From Mesorhizobium sp. WSM3860 (GTDB lineage: Bacteria; Pseudomonadota; Alphaproteobacteria; Rhizobiales; Rhizobiaceae), in contig NZ_NSGF01000001.1 of assembly GCF_002294995.1 (NCBI RefSeq), forward strand, positions 496,001-560,000: DNA of 64,000 nucleotides, read 5' to 3'. How positions within the stretch are numbered: position 1 is the first letter of the stretch; the number at the start of each line of letters is the position of its first letter. Positions 1-8,344 of the stretch are shown piece by piece. The position numbers were made by a program, and so were the translations under genes. The notes under the pieces are model-generated. The model worked only from the letters and a program-made list of their open reading frames with translations. It ran no database searches and had not been told where the DNA came from.

Positions 1-27
1 ATTTTGACCATGTAGTGGAGCATATCC

Positions 28-210
28 GTGGCCGTTCCAAAAAGAAAAACCTCTCCGTCGAAGCGCGGCATGCGCCGCTCGGCCGACGCCCTCAAGAGCC
101 CGACCTATGTCGAGGACAAGAATTCCGGCGAAATGCGCCGGCCGCATCACATCGACCTGAAGACCGGCATGTATCGCGGCCGCCAGGTGCTGGAGCCGAA
201 GGAAAGCTGA
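28..210 (+). CDS. rpmF: 50S ribosomal protein L32
   Basis: The 60-residue basic protein begins [18 protein letters not shown], the characteristic start of bacterial L32, a component of the large ribosomal subunit. Length is normal for the family. The start is a GTG codon with GGAG about nine bases upstream. The alphaproteobacterial form without a four-cysteine zinc site is seen here: there are no cysteines. A strong terminator follows closely, so the gene ends its transcription unit. The upstream neighbour lies outside the window. Confidence 0.96.
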   Translation: MAVPKRKTSPSKRGMRRSADALKSPTYVEDKNSGEMRRPHHIDLKTGMYRGRQVLEPKES

Positions 211-239
211 GAAGCTTCCGCGGTTGTGACGTTTCAAAG

Positions 240-263
240 GACCGGCCACTGGCCGGTCTTTTT
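240..263 (+). terminator. Rho-independent terminator after rpmF
   Basis: Eight-base arms GACCGGCC and GGCCGGTC with a three-base loop are followed by a run of T. It lies 30 bases after the rpmF stop codon. Confidence 0.85.
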
Positions 264-447
264 GCTTTTGGCGACCGGATGAAGGTCCTCGCGCTGGCTG
301 GGCACGAGCCGCCGAAAAGGCAGCGGGCAACCGGGCTGACATCCTTATTTCATTAGGTTTTAGAGCGTGTTCGGCGCTGTCGCCGAAAAGCCTTGACGGC
401 GTGTCCGCCGCGTCTTTTACAAAAGGTGCCTCATTGGAGACGCCCAG

Positions 448-849
448 ATGTTCGGTGCCATCCCGCTGCTGATCGTGCCCTTCGTCCTCTACAATCTCGG
501 ACTGCTCGGCTTGTTCGGCGGCGGCGATGATCCGTGGATGACCGAAATGTTCTCGTTCCGGATGATGTCGGGCGGCGTCTTCTCGATGACGCTCGGCGAC
601 CTGATGGTGCTGATCGGGCTGATGTTCCTCTTCGTCGAGATATCGAAATCGGTGCGCACCACCAATGCCTCGATCCTGGATCATCTGTTGTCGACGCTGG
701 TCTTCATCGCCTTCCTGGTCGAATTCCTGCTGGTGAAGGGCGCCGCGCATTCGGTGTTCTTCACGCTGATGATCATCGCGCTGTTCGATGTGCTGGCCGG
801 CTTCTCCGTGTCGATGCGGTCGGCAAGCCGGGATATCAACTTAAACTAG
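448..849 (+). CDS. Conserved small integral membrane protein, function unknown
   Basis: The 133-residue protein is mostly hydrophobic, with about four membrane segments: near the N-terminus (residues 2-24), 45-66, 80-98 and 102-124. The short loop between segments two and three carries charged residues (EISKSVRTTNAS). I recognise no catalytic motif. ATG is preceded by TGGAG. It stands alone between the rpmF terminator and a convergent HxlR gene. It resembles small uncharacterised rhizobial membrane proteins, but I cannot assign a role. Confidence 0.75.
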   Translation: MFGAIPLLIVPFVLYNLGLLGLFGGGDDPWMTEMFSFRMMSGGVFSMTLGDLMVLIGLMFLFVEISKSVRTTNASILDHLLSTLVFIAFLVEFLLVKGAAHSVFFTLMIIALFDVLAGFSVSMRSASRDINLN

Positions 850-882
850 GATGCACCCGGCGACCCGCGGCCCAAAACGCCG

Positions 883-1413
883 TCAACCTGCGGCGGCCTG
901 AGGCTTGCGGGCGACAACCGCCTCATAGGCGGTCTGCAGCTGCCGGCGGACGGTCGGCGTGCCTGGGGGCGTCTTCACCGGCGCTCCAAGATGTTCGTGG
1001 CGCAATTCGTCCATGAATTGATCCCACAACGGCGGGCCGCCTTTTTCGAGCAGCTCGGCGCGGATCGACAGCTCCTCGCTGACCGGCAGCCAGACGCGGC
1101 CCCAGGCGCCGAGATGCGCCATGATCGGCACAAGGGTGATTGCCATCTCGGTCAGGCTGTAGATCGCCTTCTGCTTGTGGCTGGGGTCGTCGGCCTTGGT
1201 CAGGAGGCCGAGCTCCATCAGTCGCTTCAGGCGATCGGCCAAGATGTTGGAGGCAATGCCTTCGATCGAGCCGTTGAGCAATTCCCGAAAATGACGCCTG
1301 CCGCCGAAGATAATGTCGCGCAGGATGATAAGGCTCCAGCGGTCGCCGAAAACTTCCAGCGACAGATTGATCGGGCAGCCGGAGCGGTGCTCGGTGTTCA
1401 TGCCAGTCTCCAA
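883..1413 (-). CDS. HxlR-family winged-helix transcriptional regulator
   Basis: The protein has 176 residues. The first 110 form a typical HxlR domain: CPINLSLEVFGDRWSLIILR with the conserved cysteine near the N-terminus, then GIASNILADRLKRL as recognition region. HxlR proteins are usually about 110-150 residues, so the C-terminal 60-residue extension is somewhat long. The gene is divergent from an alpha/beta hydrolase, and a perfect palindrome sits between them, suggesting that it controls the hydrolase and itself. Some family members sense electrophiles through the cysteine; whether this one does is not known. Confidence 0.92.
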   Translation of the reverse strand: METGMNTEHRSGCPINLSLEVFGDRWSLIILRDIIFGGRRHFRELLNGSIEGIASNILADRLKRLMELGLLTKADDPSHKQKAIYSLTEMAITLVPIMAHLGAWGRVWLPVSEELSIRAELLEKGGPPLWDQFMDELRHEHLGAPVKTPPGTPTVRRQLQTAYEAVVARKPQAAAG

Positions 1414-1454
1414 AAAACCGGTTGCACTATGATATCAGCTTGCTTATCGTGCAA

Positions 1455-1475
1455 CTGATTGCATAATGCAATCAG
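1455..1475. promoter_or_regulatory. Perfect 21-bp palindrome, probable HxlR operator
   Basis: CTGATTGCAT, a central A, then ATGCAATCAG form a perfect dyad between the divergent HxlR and hydrolase genes. An additional inverted pair (TTGCAC and GTGCAA) lies just to the left. Placement and symmetry suit a regulator operator; binding is inferred. Confidence 0.6.
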
Positions 1476-1498
1476 ATCGGGAAATGGAGGAGAGGAGG

Positions 1499-2323
1499 AT
1501 GACTGTCTTGCCACGCCCTGAAATCCATTCGGAAAGTTTCGGCGATCCGGCCGACCCGGCGATCCTTCTGATCATGGGCGCCATGGCCTCGATGCTCTGG
1601 TGGCCGGAAGCCTTCTGCCGGGCGCTTGCCGGGCGCGGCCGTTTCGTGATCCGCTACGACAATCGCGACACTGGTCTCTCGACCAAGTATACGCCGGGCG
1701 CGCCGCCCTACACATTCGAGGACATGGTCGACGATGCCGCCCGTGTGCTCGACGACCACAATATCGCCAAGGCGCAGGTCGTCGGCATGTCGATGGGCGG
1801 CATCATCGCGCAGATCGTGGCGCTGAAATATCCCGAACGCGTCAGCGCGCTCACCGTGATCTCCAGCTCGCCGCTCGGTGTCGATACGTCCGGTTTGCCG
1901 GGGACGAGCAAGGCCTACCGAGAGCATTCCGCCGAAGGGGCCGATGTCGATTGGTCGGACCGGCATCAGGTGGTCGACTTCATGGTCAGGGACGCTCGCG
2001 CAATCGCCAGCACCCTGCATCCGTTCGACAGTGAACGGATACGCGCGATGATCGAGGAGGATTACGACCGGTCCGGCGGTCTCGCCAGCGCCGGCAACCA
2101 CTTCCTGCTGAAGAGCGGCGGCCCAGGGCGGCGGATAAGCGATTTGACCGTGCCGCTGCTCGTCATCCACGGCACTGCCGATCCGCTCTTCCCAATCGAG
2201 CATGGCGAGGCGCTTGCCGGCGCGGTTCCCAGCGGCAGGCTGGTGCGGATCGAAGGCGGCGGCCACGAGCTGCACCGGAACGATTGGCCGCAAATGCTCG
2301 AAGCCATCGCCGCATATCGCTAG
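1499..2323 (+). CDS. Alpha/beta-fold hydrolase
   Basis: The 274-residue protein has the alpha/beta hydrolase fold: an oxyanion region near LLIMGAMASMLWW, the nucleophile elbow VVGMSMGG with Ser98, an acidic residue in HGTADPLFP, and a C-terminal His in GGGHELH. The DNRDTGLS segment is typical of the esterase/haloperoxidase-like group. I chose ATG 1499 because GGAGG lies eight bases upstream; an in-frame ATG at 1466 falls inside the palindromic operator. It is divergent from an HxlR regulator, which suggests inducible expression. The substrate is unknown. Confidence 0.9.
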   Translation: MTVLPRPEIHSESFGDPADPAILLIMGAMASMLWWPEAFCRALAGRGRFVIRYDNRDTGLSTKYTPGAPPYTFEDMVDDAARVLDDHNIAKAQVVGMSMGGIIAQIVALKYPERVSALTVISSSPLGVDTSGLPGTSKAYREHSAEGADVDWSDRHQVVDFMVRDARAIASTLHPFDSERIRAMIEEDYDRSGGLASAGNHFLLKSGGPGRRISDLTVPLLVIHGTADPLFPIEHGEALAGAVPSGRLVRIEGGGHELHRNDWPQMLEAIAAYR

Positions 2324-2339
2324 CCGGCGGGGCTCAGGG

Positions 2340-2379
2340 TTGACTCCGGCGATCTGCGAAAATAGTTAAGTGATCACTT
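2340..2379 (+). promoter_or_regulatory. Predicted promoter with overlapping palindromic operator
   Basis: TTGACT (2340-2345), a 17-base spacer and TAGTTA (2363-2368) form a plausible sigma-70 promoter. The perfect palindrome AAGTGATCACTT (2368-2379) overlaps the -10 end and start region. The downstream transcription unit encodes an ArsR regulator, the likely ligand of this dyad. Confidence 0.5.
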
Positions 2380-2415
2380 CAGTATTCCTTCGACCTCCGC
2401 CGATAAGGAGAAAAA

Positions 2416-3072
2416 ATGTCCCTGACGCTGTATTTCCATCCGCTCGCTTCCTTCTGCTGGAAGCCGCTGATCGCGTTCTACGAAAACAACACGCCATTTG
2501 CGCCGGAGATCGTCGATCTCGGCAATGCGCAGTCGCGCGCGGCTTTCCTGAAGGTTTCGCCGACGGGCAAGATGCCGGCCCTGCGCGATGACGCACGGGA
2601 CCGCACGGTGCTGGAATCGACCATCGTCATCGAATATCTCGCCGCCTATTGTCCCGGGCCGGTCGAACTCATTCCGGCCGACATCGATCTTGCCATCAGG
2701 GTGCGCCAGGCCGACCGCTTCTACGACTTCTACGTGCAGGAGCCGATGCAGAAGATCGTCGGCGACCGGCTGCGGCCGCAAGACAAGACCGATCCGTTCG
2801 GAGTCGAGCAGGCGCGCGAGCAGCTGCGCAATTCCTACGCCATCGTGGAACAGGAGATGCAGGCAAAAACGTGGGCGGTCGGCGACCACTTCACCATGGC
2901 CGACTGCGCCGCCTCGCCGGCGCTGTTTTACGCCAACAAGGTCGAGCCGTTCGGCGACAAATTCCCCGCCGTGAAACGCTATCACGACCGTCTGCTCGAG
3001 CGGCCGAGCTTCGCCCGCGTGATCGAGGAGGCGCAGCCCTATTTCAAGTTCTTCCCCTACAATAATGGCTAG
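2416..3072 (+). CDS. Glutathione S-transferase family protein
   Basis: The 218-residue protein has a thioredoxin-like N-terminal domain ([14 protein letters not shown], then [10 protein letters not shown] with the conserved cis-proline and an E-S-T glutathione-binding motif) and an alpha-helical C-terminal domain containing the [16 protein letters not shown] signature. Length is normal for cytosolic GSTs. ATG follows AAGGAG. It leads an apparent operon with an ArsR regulator six bases downstream and an SRPBCC protein. This arrangement suggests detoxification of an electrophile or small hydrophobic compound sensed by the ArsR protein; that is inference. Confidence 0.93.
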   Translation: MSLTLYFHPLASFCWKPLIAFYENNTPFAPEIVDLGNAQSRAAFLKVSPTGKMPALRDDARDRTVLESTIVIEYLAAYCPGPVELIPADIDLAIRVRQADRFYDFYVQEPMQKIVGDRLRPQDKTDPFGVEQAREQLRNSYAIVEQEMQAKTWAVGDHFTMADCAASPALFYANKVEPFGDKFPAVKRYHDRLLERPSFARVIEEAQPYFKFFPYNNG

Positions 3073-3078
3073 GCCTCG

Positions 3079-3414
3079 ATGCTGCACGATCCCCCCCAGC
3101 TCGACCTGATGTTCCAGGCGCTTGCCGACCCCGCCCGGCGCCAGATGGTGGAACGCCTATCGCGCGGACCGGCATCGGTCAGTCAGCTGGCCGAGCCGCT
3201 GGCGATGTCGCTGTCGGCCGTCGTCCAGCATCTCGCCGTTCTCGAGACGAGCGGGTTGGTGAGCACCGAGAAGCTTGGCCGAGTGCGCACCTGCCGGATC
3301 GAGCCAAACGCATTGCGGGCAGCCGAGCATTGGATCAACGAGCGGCGACTGGCCTGGGAACGCCGGCTCGACCGGCTCGGCGATTTTCTCACGGACATCA
3401 ACGACCAAACCTGA
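3079..3414 (+). CDS. ArsR-family winged-helix repressor
   Basis: The 111-residue protein has the ArsR/SmtB layout: [17 protein letters not shown], then a helix-turn-helix ([23 protein letters not shown], about residues 34-57) and a wing ([15 protein letters not shown]). There is no CxC metal site, so it belongs to the non-metal group usually coupled with SRPBCC proteins. It begins six bases after the GST stop and precedes the SRPBCC gene by eleven bases. The palindrome at 2368-2379 in front of the operon is a good autorepression site. Confidence 0.93.
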   Translation: MLHDPPQLDLMFQALADPARRQMVERLSRGPASVSQLAEPLAMSLSAVVQHLAVLETSGLVSTEKLGRVRTCRIEPNALRAAEHWINERRLAWERRLDRLGDFLTDINDQT

Positions 3415-3425
3415 AGGGGCCCGTC

Positions 3426-3890
3426 ATGACCGAACGATCAGTCGTCCATTCCACCTTCGTCATCGAACGCCTCTATCCGGCGCCGACCGAAAGGGTCTAT
3501 TTCGCGCTCAGCGATCCAGCGGCCAAGAAGTGCTGGTTTTTCGATCCCGACAACCCGATGCCGAGCCGGCATGAAATGGACTTTCGCGTCGGCGGCAAGG
3601 AGGTGAATGCCGGCTGCCCGAGCGACGGGCAGATGCATTTCTTCAACGCCGTCTACCAGGACATCGTACCGAACAAACGCATCGTCTACAGCTATGAGCT
3701 GCTGTTCGGCGAAACCCGAGTCTCGGTTTCGCTTGCGACGATCGAGCTCATCGCGGAAGGCAAGGGAACGCGACTGATTCTTACGGAGCAAGGGGCCTTC
3801 TTCGACGGCATCGACTCGCCGGCCACGCGCCAGCATGGAACGGGCGAACTGCTCGACGCGCTTGGCGCGGCGCTGCAGGCAGCGAACTGA
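3426..3890 (+). CDS. SRPBCC (AHSA1-type) START-fold protein
   Basis: The 154-residue protein shows the activator-of-Hsp90-like SRPBCC pattern: [18 protein letters not shown], a W/F-rich strand and a C-terminal helix after [12 protein letters not shown]. Proteins of this fold bind small hydrophobic ligands in a deep cavity. The start ATG 3426 follows GGGGCC and avoids extension into the upstream ArsR gene. Pairing with an ArsR repressor is a recurrent arrangement in Proteobacteria. The ligand is unknown. Confidence 0.9.
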   Translation: MTERSVVHSTFVIERLYPAPTERVYFALSDPAAKKCWFFDPDNPMPSRHEMDFRVGGKEVNAGCPSDGQMHFFNAVYQDIVPNKRIVYSYELLFGETRVSVSLATIELIAEGKGTRLILTEQGAFFDGIDSPATRQHGTGELLDALGAALQAAN

Positions 3891-3913
3891 GGCCTCCGGC
3901 TGGTGGCCAGCGG

Positions 3914-4189
3914 TCACTCTCCAGGGGAGAGTTCCCAGAACTGATCCAGCCAGACATTCAGCCTGAGGAAGCCGGCGGTGCTGACCGCGTATACGCGTCT
4001 GGTACCCTCGGCCCTGGCTTTGACCAGACCGGCGTCGAGCAGGACTTTCAGATGCTGGGAAACGGCCGGACGCGAAACCGGCAAACCGGCCGCCAACTCA
4101 TTCACCGTCTTGGGACCGCGCCGGAGCTCTTCCAAGAGATAGCGCCGGTTGGGATCGGCTATCGCCACGAAAGCGTCGGAAAACATCAT
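3914..4189 (-). CDS. Second ArsR-family repressor
   Basis: The 91-residue protein is a compact ArsR winged helix: FVAIADPNRRYLLEEL, then VNELAAGLPVSRPAVSQHLKVL as helix-turn-helix and KARAEGTRRVYAVS as wing. No metal-binding cysteines are present. It lies 31 bases after an MFS transporter gene on the same strand, so the two probably form a transporter-regulator unit. It converges on the GST-ArsR-SRPBCC operon with a 23-base gap. Confidence 0.9.
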   Translation of the reverse strand: MMFSDAFVAIADPNRRYLLEELRRGPKTVNELAAGLPVSRPAVSQHLKVLLDAGLVKARAEGTRRVYAVSTAGFLRLNVWLDQFWELSPGE

Positions 4190-4220
4190 GCCTTATTTGT
4201 GGGGCAAAGTTCTCCAAATC

Positions 4221-5468
4221 TCAACCATCGGTTTCAACCTTTGTGCGCGGGTCGAGCCGCAAGGCTTCCGGGGTGACGGCGCGGTCGGCCGGCTGCGTCT
4301 TGAAGGCATCGCGGTTCTCGATTGGAACCGGCGCGCGGGCGCGGATGCGGAGCAGCGTGTAGCCGGCAAGGCAGAGGTGCGCGAGCGCGGTCGCAAGGAA
4401 TAGCGCTTCGGGGCGCAGCCAGCCCATCAAAGCGGCGGCCAGCAGCGGTCCGATCATGGTGCCGAAGCCATAGAGCAAAAGCAGGCCGCCTGAAACCTTG
4501 ACGAAATCCTCCGCCCGCGCGTGGTCGTTGGCATGCGCCACGGCGATCGAATAGAGCGTGTAGGCGAAGGCGCCGTAGGCGGCCGTCAGCAAGATGACGA
4601 AAACGCCGGAACGCGGCTCGACCAGAAAGACCAGCACGGCAAACAGTGCCGCGCCGAAAGCTGCGCCCGCCAGCACGAAACGGCGGTCCGTGGTGTCGGA
4701 TAGCCGACCCGCGGGGAGCTGCATGGCCGCGCCGGCGATGACCACCAGACTCATCATCAGCGCGATCTCGGCGGTAGAGATGCCGATGCGGGCGCCATAG
4801 ACTGCGCCGAGCGTGCCCCAGGCGCCATTGGCTATGCCGATCAGAAGGCAGGCCACTGCCGACACCGGCGAATTGGCGTAGAGGCCTTTGACGTCGAGCT
4901 TGACATCCTGCAGCGGCTTCGGATGCGACTGGGTCGACACCGCAGTCGGAATGAGCGACAGGCAGAACAGGATGCCGGTGATCATGAACAGCGAGGCCGA
5001 TTTCACATCGCCGCCGGCGACGATCATCTGGCCGCCCATGATCGAAGCATAGGTGACCATCATATAGAGGCCGAAGACGGTGCCGCGATTCTCGTTGGTG
5101 GCTTTCTCATTCAGCCAGCTTTCGATGACCATGAAGGCGCCGGCCATGGTGAAGCCGGTGAAGGCGCGCAGCAGGATCCAGAAATACTCGTCGATGATGA
5201 GGCCGGTGAGGAGCGCAATGATTGCGCCGGAGGCGGCGAAGGCGCCGAACGCCCTGACATGGCCGGCGCGGCGCACCAGCCGCGGCGCGAAGAAACAGCC
5301 AGTGACGAAGCCGCCGGCCCATGCCGTGCCCATCAGGCCGAGCGAGGCGGTCGAGAACCCCTCAACCTGGCCGCGCAGCGGCAAAAGCAGGCCATGCAGG
5401 CCGGAGGCCGCCAGCAGGAACGCGGTGCCGCGCAGCAGCGAGAGGATCGGTCGGTAGGTTGCGAACAT
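4221..5468 (-). CDS. MFS transporter, YcaD-like
   Basis: The 415-residue protein has twelve predicted membrane segments in two halves split by a cytoplasmic loop near residues 185-205. Features include AFTGFTMAGAFMVIESWLNE, the signature of the YcaD/proton-driven sugar-like MFS branch, and ARIGISTAEIALMMS. The C-terminal 40 residues are soluble and charged. The gene precedes an ArsR repressor on the same strand, suggesting inducible export or import. The substrate cannot be read from the sequence. Confidence 0.9.
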   Translation of the reverse strand: MFATYRPILSLLRGTAFLLAASGLHGLLLPLRGQVEGFSTASLGLMGTAWAGGFVTGCFFAPRLVRRAGHVRAFGAFAASGAIIALLTGLIIDEYFWILLRAFTGFTMAGAFMVIESWLNEKATNENRGTVFGLYMMVTYASIMGGQMIVAGGDVKSASLFMITGILFCLSLIPTAVSTQSHPKPLQDVKLDVKGLYANSPVSAVACLLIGIANGAWGTLGAVYGARIGISTAEIALMMSLVVIAGAAMQLPAGRLSDTTDRRFVLAGAAFGAALFAVLVFLVEPRSGVFVILLTAAYGAFAYTLYSIAVAHANDHARAEDFVKVSGGLLLLYGFGTMIGPLLAAALMGWLRPEALFLATALAHLCLAGYTLLRIRARAPVPIENRDAFKTQPADRAVTPEALRLDPRTKVETDG

Positions 5469-5570
5469 AGGCTGATCCGGCTGGTAATTTCGAAGCGCAG
5501 GTCTGTTTGAGAGTACAGCTCTGGCAGTCGCTTTCAGGCTTTTGCGGGGCGGCCGGCGATGCAGCCAGGA

Positions 5571-5765
5571 TTATCCGCGGCGAAACAGTGCCTCGGCGGC
5601 GGATTTGGTGGCGCCCCTAGCGGCCCGCTCGGCTTCCAGCCTCGCGATCTCCTCGCGCAGCAGGGCAATGCGCTCGGCCAAATCATCGACGGACAGCAGC
5701 GACAGATCCTGTCCGATCTCGTGTGGGCGGGGCTTCTTCCTGGGTTCGTCGTCGAAGATCGCCAT
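5571..5765 (-). CDS. DUF1192 family protein
   Basis: This 64-residue acidic then helical protein reads MAIFDDEPRKKPRPHEIGQ, LSLLSVDDLAERIALLREEI and ARLEAERAAR, matching the DUF1192 pattern of a short N-terminal tail and one amphipathic helix. GGAGGAG precedes the ATG. It is divergent from an NAD(P)H-quinone oxidoreductase gene, a neighbourhood I know from rhizobia. The function is unknown. Confidence 0.88.
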   Translation of the reverse strand: MAIFDDEPRKKPRPHEIGQDLSLLSVDDLAERIALLREEIARLEAERAARGATKSAAEALFRRG

Positions 5766-5874
5766 CGTCGCTCCTCCCTGGTTTCACCATTTGCCTGATT
5801 TGGTAATGAGCATACATAGGGCAAGGGTGCCGATGCAAACAGCCGGTCAACGGCATGAGGAGACGGGACAGTAC

Positions 5875-6885
5875 ATGGCAAGCGGACAGAAGATTCCGGC
5901 AAAGATGACGGCCATCGCAATCTCGCAGCCCGGGGGTCCCAGGGTGCTGAAGCCGGAGACGCGCGACGTGCCCGCGCCCGGCCCCGGCGAGGTCCTCATC
6001 CGCGTCCATGCCGCCGGCGTCAACCGGCCCGACGTGCAGCAGCGCAAAGGCGCCTACCCGCCGCCGCCTGGCGCCTCGGACCTGCCCGGTCTTGAGGCGG
6101 CCGGTGAGATCGCGGCGCTCGGCGACGAGATATCGCGCTGGCGCATCGGCGACCGGGTCTGCGCGCTGACGCCGGGCGGCGGCTATGCCGAATATGTCAA
6201 GGTCCACGCCGGCAGCGTGCTGCCGATCCCGGCGGGCTTTACCTATTCCGAGGCCGCCGCCGTGCCGGAGAACTACTTCACCGTCTGGCACAACGTGTTC
6301 GAGCGCGGCGGGCTGAAGAAAGGCGAGACGCTGCTTGTCCATGGCGGCTCGTCCGGCATCGGCACCACGGCCATACAGCTCGCCTCGGCATTCGGTGCCT
6401 ATGTCATCACCACGGCCGGCAGCAAGGAGAAGTGCGACGCCTGTCTTAGGCTCGGCGCCGACCGGGCGATCAATTATCGCCAGCAGGACTTCGTTGCCGA
6501 GGTCAAGGACGCAACCGGCGGCCGCGGCGCCGACGTCATCCTCGATATGGTGGGCGGCGACTATGTGGCGCGCAACTACGATGCCGCGGCGGTCGAAGGA
6601 CGCATCGTCCAGATCGCCGTACAGGCCGGTGCTGTCGCCAGCACCGACTTCGCAAAGCTCATGGTCAAGCGCCTTGTCCATACCGGCTCGACGCTTCGGC
6701 CGCGCACTGTCGAATTCAAGGCAGCCATCGCGGTGGCGCTCGAGGCCCAGGTCTGGCCGTTGCTCGGCACCCGCAAGGTCGCTCCGGTCATGGACATGAT
6801 CTTCCCACTGACGGAGGCCTGGCGGGCGCATGAGCGGATGGAAGAGGGCGAGCATATTGGCAAGATCGTCCTCGACGTCGGCTAG
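5875..6885 (+). CDS. NAD(P)H-quinone oxidoreductase, zinc-independent MDR family (QOR/PIG3 type)
   Basis: The 336-residue protein matches quinone oxidoreductases of the medium-chain dehydrogenase/reductase superfamily: GroES-like N-terminal half with VHAAGVNRPDVQQRKGAYPP, then a Rossmann domain with LLVHGGSSGIGTTAIQLA. Catalytic zinc cysteines of alcohol dehydrogenases are absent, as expected for this branch. It probably reduces quinones or other electrophiles with NADPH in the cytoplasm. ATG 5875 is preceded by GAGGAGA; a later ATG (MTAIAISQP, 5905) is possible. The stop codon abuts a long palindromic repeat. Confidence 0.94.
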   Translation: MASGQKIPAKMTAIAISQPGGPRVLKPETRDVPAPGPGEVLIRVHAAGVNRPDVQQRKGAYPPPPGASDLPGLEAAGEIAALGDEISRWRIGDRVCALTPGGGYAEYVKVHAGSVLPIPAGFTYSEAAAVPENYFTVWHNVFERGGLKKGETLLVHGGSSGIGTTAIQLASAFGAYVITTAGSKEKCDACLRLGADRAINYRQQDFVAEVKDATGGRGADVILDMVGGDYVARNYDAAAVEGRIVQIAVQAGAVASTDFAKLMVKRLVHTGSTLRPRTVEFKAAIAVALEAQVWPLLGTRKVAPVMDMIFPLTEAWRAHERMEEGEHIGKIVLDVG

Positions 6886-7028
6886 GATGCGCCGATATTC
6901 AGGTGAGGCCGGCCTGCAGACAATTGTGTCCTTCGCTTCCGGTGCTCACGTACTTTAAATACGCTCCGCTCCGGTTCTCGGACCCAACCGTTTTCGGCTC
7001 GGCCTGACCTCAATCCTCGACGCATCCT
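6884..7028. repeat. Long palindromic intergenic repeat, copy 1
   Basis: The outer arms AGGATGCG (6884-6891) and CGCATCCT (7021-7028) enclose a mosaic with TTCAGGTGAGGCCGGCCTGC on the left, GGCCTGACCT on the right, and the central core CTTCCGGTGCTCACGTACTT. The element starts at the stop codon of the upstream gene. A second copy is at 62975-63111 and a truncated one at 9820-9872. No protein is convincingly encoded in the 296 bases between the flanking genes. Confidence 0.8.
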
Positions 7029-7181
7029 GGGCGTTCGGATCCCTGACGACAGACTCAACAAAGGCTTAATGCTGCAATGCACAAAATGCATTGCCGCCAT
7101 GCAAAAGCGTCCGTTCAATTCGTGAGCAAGGGTGCCTATTTACGCGGCACGAACAACTGATTCCACGAATGGAGGACTGAA

Positions 7182-7322
7182 ATGAACCCGATCCGCGCTT
7201 TCCGCAACTGGCGCCTCTACAACGAGACCGTGCGTGAGCTGAACAAGCTGAACGCCCGCCAGCTGAACGACCTCGGCATCAACCGTGGCGACATCGAGCG
7301 TATCGCCCGCCAGGCTCTTTGA
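7182..7322 (+). CDS. DUF1127 small arginine-rich protein
   Basis: The 46-residue protein begins MNPIRAFRNWRLYNETVREL and ends LNDLGINRGDIERIARQAL, the canonical YjiS/DUF1127 motif. GGAGGA lies five bases before the ATG. DUF1127 proteins are abundant in alphaproteobacteria and have been linked to RNA binding and phosphate or stress responses in some species; the role here is unknown. It is monocistronic, with a strong terminator about 85 bases after the stop. Confidence 0.93.
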   Translation: MNPIRAFRNWRLYNETVRELNKLNARQLNDLGINRGDIERIARQAL

Positions 7323-7405
7323 TTTGAAACGCGATCCGGCCGCAAGGCCGGGCCGCAGTCTCGAAGCCAGAGCCGTCGCAGACGCTTGCTCGTCTCCGGT
7401 TCCGA

Positions 7406-7440
7406 ACCCGCTGGACTCCGTCCAGCGGGTTTTGTCTTTT
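7406..7440 (+). terminator. Rho-independent terminator after the DUF1127 gene
   Basis: Eleven-base arms ACCCGCTGGAC and GTCCAGCGGGT with a three-base loop are followed by TTTGTCTTTTT. Confidence 0.92.
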
Positions 7441-7576
7441 TGGGTCCAGCTGCTCCCCTCCCAAAAACATTGCGAAATCGTGACGGAGCGTTTATACAGG
7501 CCGCGAATTTCCCATTTTGGTGGCTCTAAAACCACCGCCCGCGCGGGAACGCGGGCGAACGAGAAGGATTTTTGAT

Positions 7577-8278
7577 ATGGCCAATACGCTGCTGATGCCC
7601 AAGGCCACCGCCGTCTGGCTGGTCGACAACACCGCGCTCTCCTTCGAGCAGATCGCGCAGTTCTGCGGGCTGCACCCGCTGGAGGTCAAGGCGATCGCGG
7701 ACGGTGAGTCGGCGCAGGGCATCAAGGGCATGGACCCGATCATGACCGGCCAGCTCACCCGCGACGAGATCGCGCGCGGCGAGAAGGACCCGAACCACCG
7801 GCTGAAGCTGTCGGACCCCAAGGTGCGGGTGCCGGAATCGAAGCGCAAGGGCCCGCGGTACACGCCGCTGTCGAAGCGCCAGGACCGGCCGAACGCCATC
7901 CTCTGGCTGGTACGCAACCATCCCGAGCTCAAGGACGCGCAGATCGCGCGGCTGGTCGGCACGACCAAGTCGACGATCGAGCAGATCCGCGAGCGCCGGC
8001 ATTGGAACTCGGCTAATCTGCAGCCGATGGATCCGGTGACGCTGGGCCTGACCTCGCAGATCGACCTCGACATGGAAGTCAATCGCGCCTCGCGCGGCCG
8101 CGAGCAGGCACAGCCGGTCGCCGGCGACACGCTGCTGCCGGCGGCGCTGACCGAAAGGCTGACGCCGGCTCCGGAGAAGCCGAAGGACGAGGATCAGGAA
8201 CTCGACGCCAACGCCGTGTTCGCCAAGCTTTCGGCGCTGAAGTCGAAGGACAAGAAGGAAGACGGGGAAGAGGAGTAA
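7577..8278 (+). CDS. trcR: Cell cycle transcriptional regulator TrcR (DUF1013)
   Basis: The 233-residue protein matches the alphaproteobacterial DUF1013/TrcR family: MANTLLMPKATAVWLVDNTA at the start, a helix-turn-helix-like region (LSFEQIAQFCGLHPLEVKAI), a second one (LKDAQIARLVGTTKSTIEQI), and REHW-like RERRHWN. The C-terminal 60 residues are acidic, charged and probably disordered. The family is confined mainly to alphaproteobacteria and carries the NCBI name cell cycle transcriptional regulator. It stands alone between two strong terminators. Confidence 0.93.
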   Translation: MANTLLMPKATAVWLVDNTALSFEQIAQFCGLHPLEVKAIADGESAQGIKGMDPIMTGQLTRDEIARGEKDPNHRLKLSDPKVRVPESKRKGPRYTPLSKRQDRPNAILWLVRNHPELKDAQIARLVGTTKSTIEQIRERRHWNSANLQPMDPVTLGLTSQIDLDMEVNRASRGREQAQPVAGDTLLPAALTERLTPAPEKPKDEDQELDANAVFAKLSALKSKDKKEDGEEE

Positions 8279-8290
8279 GGTCTCCCAGCC

Positions 8291-8326
8291 CGACAAAAAA
8301 GCCCGCTTCGCGCGGGCTTTTTTGTC
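8291..8326. terminator. Bidirectional terminator between trcR and the WYL regulator
   Basis: GCCCGC (8301-8306) and GCGGGC (8312-8317) form the stem, flanked by AAAAAA on the left and TTTTTT on the right. The two flanking genes converge here, so it can serve both. Confidence 0.92.
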
Positions 8327-8344
8327 GGCGGTGACCTGGGGAGG

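Noticed and set aside
1466..1498. Earlier start codon for the alpha/beta hydrolase
   Set aside because: It lies within the palindromic operator and lacks a ribosome site, while 1499 has GGAGG at eight bases.
6882..7118. 78-codon minus-strand frame
   Set aside because: It runs through the palindromic repeat and lacks protein-like character.
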